NCBI RefSeq assembly: GCF_004216895.1
Contig: NZ_SGXE01000002.1
Span: forward strand, 868,001 to 932,000
From: Aquimarina brevivitae
GTDB lineage: Bacteria > Bacteroidota > Bacteroidia > Flavobacteriales > Flavobacteriaceae
Reading direction: 5' to 3'
Length of the DNA stretch: 64,000 nucleotides
Below the pieces are notes generated by a model, which saw only the letters and a list, made by a program, of their open reading frames with translations, did not search any database and was not told where the DNA came from. Shown here in pieces: positions 8,234 through 17,250 of the stretch. The translations under genes and the position numbers were made by a program. Every line of letters starts with the position of its first letter. The first letter of the stretch is position 1.

Positions 8234-8267
8234 AAAGGTGGTGCTTCAGTAATGAAGTGCTGCCTTT
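8234..8267 (+). terminator. Attenuator hairpin between precursor and LanM gene
   Basis: A 15-bp arm (AAAGGTGGTGCTTCA) pairs with TGAAGTGCTGCCTTT when G-U pairs are allowed, with loop GTAA. Only a short T stretch follows, so partial read-through is likely. This would keep precursor mRNA in excess over synthetase mRNA. The ATG at 8252 begins inside the loop, which argues against it as the LanM start. Confidence 0.6.
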
Positions 8268-8290
8268 ACACTAATTTTATACACACTCCT

Positions 8291-11200
8291 ATGGAAGCTA
8301 CGCTTAAACCCACTCCCAAACCCAAACAATCCTATGATTACGAACTAGCAGAAACACTCAACGCTACCCTGGTTATGCCCGAATTGTGGCAACCTGATGT
8401 AGATCAGGCTAAAGAAGAACTCAGTGCGGCACTCTATAAAAATCAATTACATATAAATCCTAAGGTTTTTGACGATCTTATCGGATGGTACACGCGTATC
8501 ATTGCGCGATCCACCAATACCTTATTGGTACAACGCTATTCTAGTTATTTCTTAACCTTATATCCATTGTGGCGACCTAAGCGGTCTGCTCCTGGCAATG
8601 CTACTCCGGGCGCAACGCGTCATAAGCTGGATGCCTATATGGAATGGGAACAACAACAAGGTATCTTTTCTGAGCAAAATCCCTACCCAGAATTGATGCG
8701 TTTAGTACATCAGTTTAGAACCAACTGGTTAGCAGCATCCATAGAACTATTAACGCGTATCAGCGCACATGCCAACACTATTGGTGAGAAATTATTGGCT
8801 GCTCCAGTGCAATTGCGAGATCTTACCAGTGTAACTTTTGGAATTTCGGACCCACACCATAATGGCCGTACGGCGGCTATTCTACATTTTGGGGCTCAAA
8901 AAGTGGTATACAAACCTAGATCTCTGGATGGTGAATACGGCTGGAATGTTTTGGTAGCCAATTTGATGGATAACGGTCTTCCCTATTCGCTATACCTCCC
9001 TAAAATACTACGGTATCAGGATTATGGCTTTATGGAATTTATTGCTACGACTTCGCATACCGCACAGCAACCTATTGAAGATTGTTTTGAACAATATGGA
9101 GCTATCATGGCCATTGCACACGCCTTTGGCACCTATGACCTGCATCACGAAAACATTATTGTCGGCGAACACGGTCCTGTGGTTATTGACGCTGAGCCAC
9201 TTTTTAGATGTGTGTTGTCACACTCTGAGCAAGGCGAAAATCGTTTAAAATTAGACAAAAGTATCTCCCTGGAAGATATCGACTCTAAGGAGTCGGTGAT
9301 GGATATTGGTATTTTGCCACATAGTATGCTGTCTAAGCTTAATGAAGAAGAAGATGCCTACGAGGACTATTTGGTGGGTGCCCTCTACCCTTTTGCCTTG
9401 AAACCGATGAAAGAATTTGTGCCCTGCGGTATCGGATCTGATCATTTGCAAATGGAAGAAATAACGATAAAAGCTTCTGCTTTTCCGAACCTACCGCATT
9501 TATACGATGAACCACAATTACCAGTGGATCATATTGATGCTATTGAAGAAGGCTTTGCCAAAACGCATACCTTTTTAGTTGACAAACGTGCCTATTTACT
9601 AAATGAAAAACAATTATTAGCACAATTATCGGGACTTCATCTCCGACTATTAGTGCGTCCAACTATGCATTATGCCTTGCTATATTTTAGATCGATAAGC
9701 CCGCAGTTATTAACTTCTAAAAAAGCCCGAGCAGAAAAGATCGCTTCCGATTTACAGCTTCTAGGTAAAATGCGCTTAGATAGTTTAGATAATATCACCG
9801 CACACGAAATTGAAAACCTATTGGATGGAGATATTCCCAGATTTGAAGTTCAGTCTGATGGTTCACAAGCTTATGACACCCCTTTGATGTTTTCTCCTGT
9901 ACAATTAGCAAAAGAACGCTATGAGCGTTTGAATGCTTTGGATTTGCAATTGCAATTGGTTACCATTCGCGAAAAATTAATCGATCGGACCAAATCTGTA
10001 GCGGAAACCAAACATAAAAGTACTGTACCGCAATGGCAGGCACAGCATGCTTATGATATTATTCAATCAATTGTGGATGCTACGGGTTATAATCAAGATG
10101 ATCCTTTTTGGACCTACACTGCCTATGCGCCGGGTTATGGCAGTACTATGGTGCATGCAGATCGTGAGGCGTTTTATGACGGAGCTTTGGGTACAGCCGT
10201 AGCCATTGCAGAAGCGGGAAAATTAGCGGCTAATGACGCGTGGCTGGGATTAGCCAAGGCAATTCTTAATCCTATACTAAACGGTGAAAAACCAGCCTGT
10301 ATCGAACGTGGAGCAGGTATGGCCAGAGGGCTGGGCGGATTAATATACGCCATGCTTCGGATTGCTGAGGCTACCCAGGATCAAACTATATTAGATAAAG
10401 CAGTGGAATTAGCGATTGAACATTCGAAGTATGTATTATCTATTGATGTGTTGGATGAAGTACTCCACGGAAAAAGCGGATTATTACTGGCCTTAACTGC
10501 CATATATAAACGCAGACCAAATCCAAAGATCAAGTCCATTATGGACACGATTGCCAATACGCTCATCAAGAGTGCGCAGCATTTAGAAAAAGGTAGTTGC
10601 TGGAAAGTCCTCGATGGACATTCCTTGCCCAATATGAGTCACGGTACCTCTGGTATTGCTATGGCTTTATCCAGATGGTATGTAATTTCAAAAGACGAAA
10701 AGGCCAAACACCTTATTTTAGAAGCCTTACGCTATGATAATTCATTTTGGGATACTAAAGAAGATGGCTGGATTGACGCTCGTGTTGCGGATGTAGAAAA
10801 TGAACAAAGTAGTACCTGGACTTGGTGTAATGGTCGTTCTGGCGGTTTGTTAGCACGATTGGCTATATACAATGCACTAGAGCTCCCCTTTAAAGAGGAT
10901 CCCTTTGTCAAAAAAGCATTGGATGCAAAACCTGCAGATATTTTTACAGAAGCCGCACCAGGATTGTGTTGTGGGTCAGCAGGATTGGTAGATACGATGA
11001 TTACTTTACATCAAATTTGTCCCTCAGCACATACGGAAGCCTACAAAGATGAAGCCGTGGCATTGATATCACTTCAATCTCCAAGAAGTCATTACTGTAA
11101 TTTAACAGCCGCTTTATTTACCGGTACAGCAGGATTAGCATTTTCGTTATTGCGGGCTGCATATCCAAATAAGGTAAATTCTATATTGTGGTTTGATTAG
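8291..11200 (+). CDS. lanM: Class II lanthipeptide synthetase LanM, CCG (ProcM-like) type
   Basis: A bifunctional dehydratase-cyclase of 969 residues (start chosen at 8291, after the hairpin). The N-terminal DUF4135 kinase-like dehydratase shows K208 (VVYKPRS), the catalytic loop D283-x-H-H-E-N288 and D300-A-E302; it would phosphorylate and eliminate Ser/Thr of the precursor. The C-terminal LanC-like domain (~580-969) shows SHGTSG with His784, WCNG with Cys846 and LCCGSAG with Cys893-Cys894. Most LanM and LanC enzymes have Cys-His (CHG) as the last zinc ligands; the CCG variant is the hallmark of the ProcM clade, whose members are noted for relaxed substrate use and slow cyclisation. No LanT, LanP or immunity gene adjoins it. 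A terminator follows. Confidence 0.93.
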   Translation: MEATLKPTPKPKQSYDYELAETLNATLVMPELWQPDVDQAKEELSAALYKNQLHINPKVFDDLIGWYTRIIARSTNTLLVQRYSSYFLTLYPLWRPKRSAPGNATPGATRHKLDAYMEWEQQQGIFSEQNPYPELMRLVHQFRTNWLAASIELLTRISAHANTIGEKLLAAPVQLRDLTSVTFGISDPHHNGRTAAILHFGAQKVVYKPRSLDGEYGWNVLVANLMDNGLPYSLYLPKILRYQDYGFMEFIATTSHTAQQPIEDCFEQYGAIMAIAHAFGTYDLHHENIIVGEHGPVVIDAEPLFRCVLSHSEQGENRLKLDKSISLEDIDSKESVMDIGILPHSMLSKLNEEEDAYEDYLVGALYPFALKPMKEFVPCGIGSDHLQMEEITIKASAFPNLPHLYDEPQLPVDHIDAIEEGFAKTHTFLVDKRAYLLNEKQLLAQLSGLHLRLLVRPTMHYALLYFRSISPQLLTSKKARAEKIASDLQLLGKMRLDSLDNITAHEIENLLDGDIPRFEVQSDGSQAYDTPLMFSPVQLAKERYERLNALDLQLQLVTIREKLIDRTKSVAETKHKSTVPQWQAQHAYDIIQSIVDATGYNQDDPFWTYTAYAPGYGSTMVHADREAFYDGALGTAVAIAEAGKLAANDAWLGLAKAILNPILNGEKPACIERGAGMARGLGGLIYAMLRIAEATQDQTILDKAVELAIEHSKYVLSIDVLDEVLHGKSGLLLALTAIYKRRPNPKIKSIMDTIANTLIKSAQHLEKGSCWKVLDGHSLPNMSHGTSGIAMALSRWYVISKDEKAKHLILEALRYDNSFWDTKEDGWIDARVADVENEQSSTWTWCNGRSGGLLARLAIYNALELPFKEDPFVKKALDAKPADIFTEAAPGLCCGSAGLVDTMITLHQICPSAHTEAYKDEAVALISLQSPRSHYCNLTAALFTGTAGLAFSLLRAAYPNKVNSILWFD

Positions 11201-11228
11201 TAATCTATAGTTACGACCATAGAAGTAC

Positions 11229-11259
11229 AAGAGGTTAAACTAACAATTTAGCCTCTTTT
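11229..11259 (+). terminator. Terminator of the lanthipeptide locus
   Basis: AAGAGGTTAAA pairs with TTTAGCCTCTT (one wobble) around a 7-base loop and is followed by T residues, 28 bp after the lanM stop codon. Confidence 0.7.
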
Positions 11260-11369
11260 AAGTTGTTAGCCCTTGGTTTTGCTTATAAATTTCAATTTTT
11301 TGCACCGGCTTAACAGCTTAGGTTACTTTTTTCTGTTACTTTTACGAATCAAAATTCACAACATAATTC

Positions 11370-12938
11370 ATGAAAAAAGCTTATTTATTAGTATGTACAT
11401 CGCTTCTTTTAGTAGCATGTGGTACCACCCAAAAAAGTACGACTGCACAACAGTCACAAACAAAAACTACAGTTGGTCCTGAGCAATATGCACAAACTAT
11501 TACGTCTGAGGATCTTAAAACTGCTTTATATACCTACGCTTCTGATGAGTTTCAGGGTCGTGAAACCGGTCAACCGGGTCAGAAAAAGGCGGTAAATTTC
11601 TTAAAAGAGAATTACGAATCGTACGGAATTCCCGCAGCCCAGGATAATGGAGATTATTTTCAAAACGTACCTTTAAACATTTTAAAACTACCTACCGTTA
11701 CTTTTTCAGTACAGGATAAGTCTTTTACCTACGTGGAAGATTTTGTATCCGCTAGTGCTAGTAAAACCGGAAAGATAACTGCGGACCAAATTGTATACGT
11801 GGCTCACGGTATTGAAACGGATAGCTATTCTAGCTATGGTGATATGGATGTAACCGATAAAGTGGTATTGATAAAATATGGCGAGCCTAAAAAGGAAGAC
11901 GGTACGAATGTAATATCTGGTACTACAGAAATGTCTAAATGGTCTAACCCAAGACAGGAATTTAGAGCAAAACGCGAGGTAGCCATGAATAAAGGCGCTA
12001 AAGCGATATTATTCTACAGCCCACAAATGTATCCACAAATTGCAGCCTGGTTTGGTCGTGATTCTGGTAGTATGACGCTAGCTAATGATATGGAAGATTC
12101 GTATTTCTTCTTTATCAATACGAATGTTGCCACTACCCTTTTAAGCGATATCGAAAAAAATGATACTGCTGAAGCCATAGATACTAAGATTACTATGGAC
12201 TTTACCAATAATGTAGAATCATTAGCTTCAGAAAATGTGGCTGCATTTATCAAAGGTTCAGAAAAACCAGAGGAAATTATTGTAATTTCTGCGCACTTGG
12301 ATCACGAAGGTGTGAAAGATGGCGAAGTGTACAATGGTGCTGATGACGATGGTTCTGGAACCGTGGCTGTTTTAGAAATTGCAGAAGCATTTTCTAAAGC
12401 TGTTAAGGATGGTAAGGGACCAAAAAGATCTATTTTATTCCTTAACGTTACTGGTGAAGAAAAAGGATTATTAGGTTCTAAGTATTATACAGATGTAGCT
12501 CCTATTTTTCCTTTGGATCAAACCATTGCCAATCTGAATATTGATATGATTGGCCGTACGGATCCTAATCGTAAAAGTGATAACAGAAACTATGTATATC
12601 TTATCGGTAGTGATAAATTAAGTACCGAATTACACGAAATCTCCGAAGCGGTAAATAAAAAATATACTAATATTGAATTGGATTATACGTTTAATGATGA
12701 AAATGATCCGAATCGTTTTTACTACCGCTCTGATCATTACAACTTCGCAAAGAATAACATTCCGGTGATTTTCTACTTTAATGGCACACACGCTGATTAC
12801 CATAAGCCAAGTGACACTCCAGATAAAATTCAGTATGATTTACTAGAAAATCGTGCACGATTGGTTTTTTATACAGCCTGGGAACTGGCAAATCGCGATA
12901 GTCGTATTGTAGTGGATAAAGCTATGGAAGCGCAATAG
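11370..12938 (+). CDS. M28 family zinc aminopeptidase, lipoprotein
   Basis: A 522-residue lipoprotein (MKKAYLLVCTSLLLVAC, lipidated Cys17). The M28 metal ligands are all visible: H309 in SAHLDHEG, D325 in NGADDDGSG, the E363-E364 pair in VTGEEKGLLGS, D392 in NIDMIGRTD, and the late His in NGTHADYHKPSD. A PA-like insertion occupies residues ~140-260. It probably trims peptides in the periplasm. It has its own terminator. Its position after lanM is probably coincidental: lanthipeptide leader proteases are not normally M28 enzymes, although a role in final trimming cannot be excluded. Confidence 0.9.
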   Translation: MKKAYLLVCTSLLLVACGTTQKSTTAQQSQTKTTVGPEQYAQTITSEDLKTALYTYASDEFQGRETGQPGQKKAVNFLKENYESYGIPAAQDNGDYFQNVPLNILKLPTVTFSVQDKSFTYVEDFVSASASKTGKITADQIVYVAHGIETDSYSSYGDMDVTDKVVLIKYGEPKKEDGTNVISGTTEMSKWSNPRQEFRAKREVAMNKGAKAILFYSPQMYPQIAAWFGRDSGSMTLANDMEDSYFFFINTNVATTLLSDIEKNDTAEAIDTKITMDFTNNVESLASENVAAFIKGSEKPEEIIVISAHLDHEGVKDGEVYNGADDDGSGTVAVLEIAEAFSKAVKDGKGPKRSILFLNVTGEEKGLLGSKYYTDVAPIFPLDQTIANLNIDMIGRTDPNRKSDNRNYVYLIGSDKLSTELHEISEAVNKKYTNIELDYTFNDENDPNRFYYRSDHYNFAKNNIPVIFYFNGTHADYHKPSDTPDKIQYDLLENRARLVFYTAWELANRDSRIVVDKAMEAQ

Positions 12939-12964
12939 ATGCCAGACATATAAAACTTTATATT

Positions 12965-13000
12965 AAAGGCTTGATCTAATAATTAGAGCAAGCCTTTTTT
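12965..13000 (+). terminator. Rho-independent terminator after the M28 gene
   Basis: AAAGGCTTG pairs with CAAGCCTTT around a loop that itself contains CTAAT/ATTAG, followed by T residues. Confidence 0.8.
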
Positions 13001-13015
13001 AATTAACGTCAATCT

Positions 13016-13588
13016 CTACTGTAAGGAGGTTACTGCTTGTTCTTTTAATTTGTTAATCCGACCTGTGTATCGCATAGAACTTCTATGGCTACCATAGATA
13101 ATAATTTCGGTAATACCACTGTCATATATGCGTAAGATAGCGTTATATGATTCCGTTTTGCTGGTAAATGCGGTTTCTATAGTAGTAACTGCTTTTTTTT
13201 CATTTCTCTTAACTTCATAGCGTTTAGGAGCACCCTCAAAAGTGATGGCTGAACTGGTATTGTTATAGCCTCCTCCAAGTTGACGATCTCCAAAAAATGG
13301 CATGTAAACGGATATACTATCCCCTACTTTAGTGAAATAATTGGTGTTACCAATTAAATTAATTCGGTTTCCAGTACTTCCTGGCGGAATGAGTCCGGCA
13401 TTGTACATGATATTAATACTACTTGTGGTTAGCGGAAACGCCCAATCGGATTCCACCGTCCAGCGATCAGAAGTAACTAAGGTTTGAATCTTAGCAGCAG
13501 TGGCGCTATCGACTGTTTGTTTTGTCGAAGAACAGCTTACGCAAATTGCACCTAGAATAAAATAATATAACACCTTTTTCATATCCAT
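13016..13588 (-). CDS. DUF4251 domain lipoprotein
   Basis: A 190-residue lipoprotein whose signal peptide ends ICVSC (Cys20). The mature part matches the DUF4251 pattern common in Bacteroidota: VTSDRWTVESDWAFPLTTSS, then INLIGNTNYFTKVGDSISVY, MPFFGDRQLGGGYN, and a C-terminal NAILRIYDSGITEIIIYGS. The fold is beta-rich; the function is unknown. A second in-frame ATG two codons later (MKKVLYY) is an equally likely start. It is convergent with the M28 gene. Confidence 0.85.
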   Translation of the reverse strand: MDMKKVLYYFILGAICVSCSSTKQTVDSATAAKIQTLVTSDRWTVESDWAFPLTTSSINIMYNAGLIPPGSTGNRINLIGNTNYFTKVGDSISVYMPFFGDRQLGGGYNNTSSAITFEGAPKRYEVKRNEKKAVTTIETAFTSKTESYNAILRIYDSGITEIIIYGSHRSSMRYTGRINKLKEQAVTSLQ

Positions 13589-13755
13589 AGTAAGATACTG
13601 ATTATAAGGTATTCTTATACAAAATATTCGTTAATATCGTTGCTTGAAGACTAAATACTAGAAACTCTAGTGGATGAAAAGCAAAGAAAAAAGAGGTTGT
13701 AAAGCGAAGTGAAGGTGATACTTTACAGACCTCTCTTTCTTCAAAATTTATGTAA

Positions 13756-13902
13756 TTATAGCCCTAAATTATATGCCTTAGGCATGCTATCTTTTTTATC
13801 ACTAAATATGTTATTATTAATAACGTTAAGATTAATTGGATTATTGTCTTGTTGTGTTGGTGCTGTTGTTTCTTTTGGAGTACCTGCTCGTTTTTCTTCC
13901 AT
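13756..13902 (-). CDS. Small ORF, 48 residues, unknown
   Basis: The minus strand encodes MEEKRAGTPKETTAPTQQ followed by an Asn-rich stretch and the ending KAYNLGL. It is hydrophilic, with no signal peptide, no cysteine and no double-Gly leader. It may be a small regulatory or ribosomally made peptide, or spurious: a 69-codon plus-strand frame (13709-13918) overlaps it. Composition favours the minus-strand reading, because the plus frame is mostly hydrophobic in the way that antisense of an Asn/Lys/Thr-rich peptide would be. Confidence 0.4.
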   Translation of the reverse strand: MEEKRAGTPKETTAPTQQDNNPINLNVINNNIFSDKKDSMPKAYNLGL

Positions 13903-14181
13903 CTGTGTGTTGTTTTAGGTTTGTAAAATGAATTATAAGCTATTGGTTTTTAAAATACTATAATACTTTTAGTTTTGATAATTCTATTTTGCTTAATTGC
14001 AGAATGCGACTTATTTTTTTTAATATCATAAAAAACACCTACGAATTTTATGAAAATACTACTTATATCACGTAATTTTTAATTCAAAAATAGACCCTAA
14101 ATGGTTTAGCAAAAGCAAAGGCGATTTATTTCCCTTTAGCAAGCTAACGGATTGCTGAATACAATGATTTACATCAAGTTT

Positions 14182-14352
14182 TCAAGTTTCCTTGTTTTGA
14201 GCCGTATTATCTTCTGTAAAGGATAATTCTCCATTACCTGCGATAGCAAAATGATCTCTCTTAGAGCCATAGCCAAAATTAGAAGATCTACGATATGAAT
14301 TTTGAAAATCGGCAAATCTGCGTTTTGTTGTGGTGGTTCTTGTGTTGGTCAT
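14182..14352 (-). CDS. Small ORF, 56 residues, unknown
   Basis: The minus strand encodes a 56-residue basic peptide: MTNTRTTTTKRRFADFQNSY, then RRSSNFGYGSKRDHFAIAG and an acidic tail ending AQNKET. It has no Cys and no signal peptide. The Arg/Lys/Tyr/Phe-rich front half resembles a nucleic-acid-binding tail. It lies 279 bp upstream of the 48-residue ORF on the same strand, and the two could share a transcript. No family is recognised. Confidence 0.4.
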   Translation of the reverse strand: MTNTRTTTTKRRFADFQNSYRRSSNFGYGSKRDHFAIAGNGELSFTEDNTAQNKET

Positions 14353-14563
14353 GATACATTAGTTTTGTTGGATTCATAAATTTTTAAACGTCTTTGCCTA
14401 TTAAATTTATTACTTTTTTTTAATGCTAAGTATTGGGTTAACAACATTTTATCTAAATTTTAATATTTGTCCATTAGTAGGTATAGGTGTTAATTAGTAC
14501 TTAAATTTGAAAGAATCAGACCTAACTTTTCTTACTTAATCGTGTAATGCAAAAAACCTTTAA

Positions 14564-15154
14564 ATGAAAATTACGCTCTTACTTTGTATCTTTTTAGTGG
14601 CTGAATTAACATTAGCACAGGTATCTCCACCAGAAACAGCGCAACGTACTTCTAGAGAAAAGTATGCTTTGATTGACGATGTGCAAAACCTAACCCTTGA
14701 TAGGATTAATGCCAAGATTTCATTTTTATTCTTACACGATGATACAGATGGTACTATTGAAGGACTTCAATTAAATGTGAAATTTCATCCCAATGCTATT
14801 GAAAATTCCGTCTTTAAGGGTACTGCAGAGGTAAATACCCTGGATACTGATAATTTTTTAAGAGATGGACATTTAATGTGGAAGAAATATTTTAACGAAG
14901 ATGAACATCCTAAGATTTATCTTGAAAGTAAGCAGGTAGTGGATTTTGATAATAACGAATTTAAGGTAGTCGGAGATTTGACTATAAAAGGCATTACAAA
15001 GGAAATCATTGTAACCTTTACCTATAACAAGGAAGAACTAACTTTAGTAGGTAAAACCAAGATCAATACTGCAGATTTTGATATCAAGATTCATAAAGCA
15101 TATGATAAAAATAAACTTACCGTCTATTTTTATTTACCTTTTCAAAATAAGTAA
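14564..15154 (+). CDS. YceI family protein (lipocalin-like, periplasmic)
   Basis: A 196-residue secreted protein with signal peptide MKITLLLCIFLVAELTLAQ. The YceI pattern is seen in NAKISFLFLHDDTDGTIEGL, in the segment FKGTAEVNTLDTDNFLRDGH, in HLMWKKYFNEDEHPKIYLES and in VVGDLTIKGITKEIIVTFTY. Family members form a beta-barrel that binds isoprenoid or fatty-amide lipids in the periplasm. It is convergent with the polyketide operon, whose last gene ends 14 bp away. Given YceI lipid binding, a role in carrying the polyketide product is a weak possibility. Confidence 0.85.
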   Translation: MKITLLLCIFLVAELTLAQVSPPETAQRTSREKYALIDDVQNLTLDRINAKISFLFLHDDTDGTIEGLQLNVKFHPNAIENSVFKGTAEVNTLDTDNFLRDGHLMWKKYFNEDEHPKIYLESKQVVDFDNNEFKVVGDLTIKGITKEIIVTFTYNKEELTLVGKTKINTADFDIKIHKAYDKNKLTVYFYLPFQNK

Positions 15155-15168
15155 TCCGGATAACAAGT

Positions 15169-15705
15169 TTAGCAATACGCTACGAATGCTTGATAATTAC
15201 CGTGATGAGTTATAGAAAAAGGTATGGTTAACTTGTTTGAATTAGCCCAAAGTTCAGGAACTCCATAGGAATTTTTTACCATCTCAAGCGTATTAGGTGA
15301 CTCCCCTATTTGCTTCGCCAGGCAAGCTATAAAATGGTCTTTGGTAACATTAAATGCAGTAGTTACCTTATTTTGCTTATTGTCTTCCTCTAGTGCTAAA
15401 GTATACACATAGGTTGATGTACTTCTTGTAGTAGTATAGTAAACCTGATGGTCTATGATAACTGTATTCTGGTTTACGCTAAATGACCTGGGGTTAAAAC
15501 GTGGCGTCAGGTTAAATTTTCGTTGATGTGCCTTATAAGCCGCTTCTTTTTGACTCCAAAGTATCCAAACCATAGTTTCGGGAAGCTTTGCTTTTTCAAT
15601 CGTTTGACATTCTTCTGCTGTAAACAATTTAGAAAGCCACCCGTTGCGATAGATATTACTTTGTTTTGCAGCAAGCTGAAGATCTACAATATCATTACCA
15701 ATCAT
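15169..15705 (-). CDS. 4'-phosphopantetheinyl transferase
   Basis: A 178-residue Sfp/AcpS-superfamily enzyme that would load the phosphopantetheine arm onto the ACP encoded just upstream. Visible signatures are GNDIVDL at residues 3-9 (metal-binding Asp5) and the W50-S-Q-K-E54-A-A-Y-K58 motif. It is short compared with Sfp (~230 residues), as usual for flavobacterial members. Its start codon overlaps the ACP stop by 4 bp, which indicates translational coupling and a dedicated partner. It is the last gene of the nine-gene operon. Confidence 0.85.
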   Translation of the reverse strand: MIGNDIVDLQLAAKQSNIYRNGWLSKLFTAEECQTIEKAKLPETMVWILWSQKEAAYKAHQRKFNLTPRFNPRSFSVNQNTVIIDHQVYYTTTRSTSTYVYTLALEEDNKQNKVTTAFNVTKDHFIACLAKQIGESPNTLEMVKNSYGVPELWANSNKLTIPFSITHHGNYQAFVAYC

Positions 15706-15956
15706 TTTTCGTTGAGTTTGGATTGAATGACATCCAATGAAGCTTTTACGGTAAGCATTTTTTCCATATCCTCATTTTCAATAACTACATCAAATTCGTC
15801 TTCTACATCAAGGACTACATCGACTAAATTCGCAGAATTAATCTCTAAATCCTTGATAAAATCAGTATCCTCTGACAAGTTTTGTAAGGCAGTTTCATTT
15901 TGAACATAAGGTGTAATAATAACTTTTAATTTTTGAAGTAATTGCTCTTGAGTCAT
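15702..15956 (-). CDS. Acyl carrier protein
   Basis: An 84-residue carrier protein. The attachment serine is Ser41 in DLEINSANLVDVVLDVEDEF; the usual DSL is replaced by NSA, so this is a specialised ACP rather than the fatty-acid AcpP. The following acidic helix II is typical. It is encoded 9 bp after the ketosynthase gene and overlaps the phosphopantetheinyl transferase gene, so carrier, loader and condensing enzyme are co-expressed. Confidence 0.88.
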   Translation of the reverse strand: MTQEQLLQKLKVIITPYVQNETALQNLSEDTDFIKDLEINSANLVDVVLDVEDEFDVVIENEDMEKMLTVKASLDVIQSKLNEK

Positions 15957-15965
15957 ATGTTAATT

Positions 15966-17246
15966 TTATTCCGAATACTTTTTAAAGATAACACAAGCAT
16001 TGACATCACCAAAGCCAAAACTTGCTTTTGCTACAATTTTTGGTGCAATGGCCAGGGTGGTTTCGGGAATTTTTTGTTTGGGAATCATCGTAGTAATCTC
16101 AGGATGAAGGTCTTCCGTGTTTATGTTTCCAAAAATATAGCCTTCTTTAATTTGTAATACCGAGGCCACGCTCTCGATACTACCAGAGGCAGCCAAACAA
16201 TGGCCTGTTAACGATTTTAATGAATTGATATACGGAAAATCTTTCCCATTTCTTTCTAATGCTATGCTCCAATTTTCAATTTCCACGGGATCTTTGGTGG
16301 TCGCAGTTAGGTGGCCATTGATGGCGTCTATGTCTTTTGGATGAATTTTAGCCTGCGCAATAGCGCTACGGATACATTGTTGAACTGCTTTGCTATTAGG
16401 AGCGGTCATACTTCCACCATTACGATGCCCTCCACTATTTACTGCACCTCCTGCTATTTCTGCATAAATGTTAGCCTTTCGGTTCAAGGCGCTTTCTAAA
16501 CTTTCAATAACTAAAGCCCCTGCTCCTGCTCCGGGAACAAAACCACTGGCGGATGCACTCATTGGTCTGGAAGCTGTGATTGGATTATCATTATACTTAT
16601 GAGGTAAAATCCGCATGGCATCAAAACCGCCCCAAACATAGGGCCCGCTATCGCTAGTACTACCTGCCAGTATGATTTCTGCTTGCCCAGAAGCAATTCT
16701 ATCGTAAGCCATTAAAACCGCTTCCGTACCCGTACTACAAGCTGAAGAATTCGTCGTTACTATATTGCCACATCCTAGCATACCGCCTAGAAATGCACTG
16801 ATACCACTCGCCATTGTTTGTATGACTGTATTACTCCCCAGTCTGCGCACATTGCCTTCGTCTACTTTATAGATCGCTTCTCTAAATTTATCTACACCCA
16901 GAATGCCCGTTCCAAATATTACACCTGTATCCCAACGCGGGTCTTCCTCCTCTTCGGGTATGGACAAACCAGCATCTTGCCAGGCATCTTTACCAGCAAT
17001 CACACCATACTCCAAACCTGTAGCGGCTAAACCTCGTAACTGTACTTTATTAAAGTAATGGTTTAAGTAATCTTTGCTAATATTCGGTTTGCCGGCTATT
17101 TGACACGAAAAATTAAGATCTGCTAATTCCGGGATGAATTGAATACCGCTTGTACCTTGCTGTAAGGCCTGGGTGAATTCTGTCTTATCTATTCCATTAG
17201 GTGCTACAACGCCCAATCCAGTAATGACCACCCTCCTTTTATCCAT
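15966..17246 (-). CDS. Beta-ketoacyl-ACP synthase (FabF-like)
   Basis: A 426-residue condensing enzyme with the complete Cys-His-His triad: C170 in NSSACSTGTEA, H312 in NGHLTATTKDP and H349 in LTGHCLAASG. It would extend an acyl chain on the neighbouring ACP by decarboxylative condensation with malonyl-ACP. There is only one KS and no chain-length-factor homologue, so this is FabF-like and not a type II aromatic or aryl-polyene KS pair. It is tightly packed between the hydrolase (4 bp) and ACP genes. Confidence 0.9.
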   Translation of the reverse strand: MDKRRVVITGLGVVAPNGIDKTEFTQALQQGTSGIQFIPELADLNFSCQIAGKPNISKDYLNHYFNKVQLRGLAATGLEYGVIAGKDAWQDAGLSIPEEEEDPRWDTGVIFGTGILGVDKFREAIYKVDEGNVRRLGSNTVIQTMASGISAFLGGMLGCGNIVTTNSSACSTGTEAVLMAYDRIASGQAEIILAGSTSDSGPYVWGGFDAMRILPHKYNDNPITASRPMSASASGFVPGAGAGALVIESLESALNRKANIYAEIAGGAVNSGGHRNGGSMTAPNSKAVQQCIRSAIAQAKIHPKDIDAINGHLTATTKDPVEIENWSIALERNGKDFPYINSLKSLTGHCLAASGSIESVASVLQIKEGYIFGNINTEDLHPEITTMIPKQKIPETTLAIAPKIVAKASFGFGDVNACVIFKKYSE

Positions 17247-17250
17247 ATCG

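Noticed and set aside
8252..8290. Earlier ATG for LanM at 8252
   Set aside because: The ATG begins inside the loop of the attenuator hairpin and the added residues (KCCLYTNFIHTP) do not resemble LanM N-termini.
11370..12938. M28 peptidase as the lanthipeptide leader protease
   Set aside because: It has its own terminator and promoter region and is of an aminopeptidase family; known LanM-linked leader removal is by C39 or S8 enzymes. Adjacency alone is not enough.
13709..13918. 69-codon plus-strand frame over the small minus-strand ORF
   Set aside because: Its hydrophobic, Leu/Ser/Cys-rich composition is what antisense of an Asn/Lys/Thr-rich peptide yields, and it has no motif.
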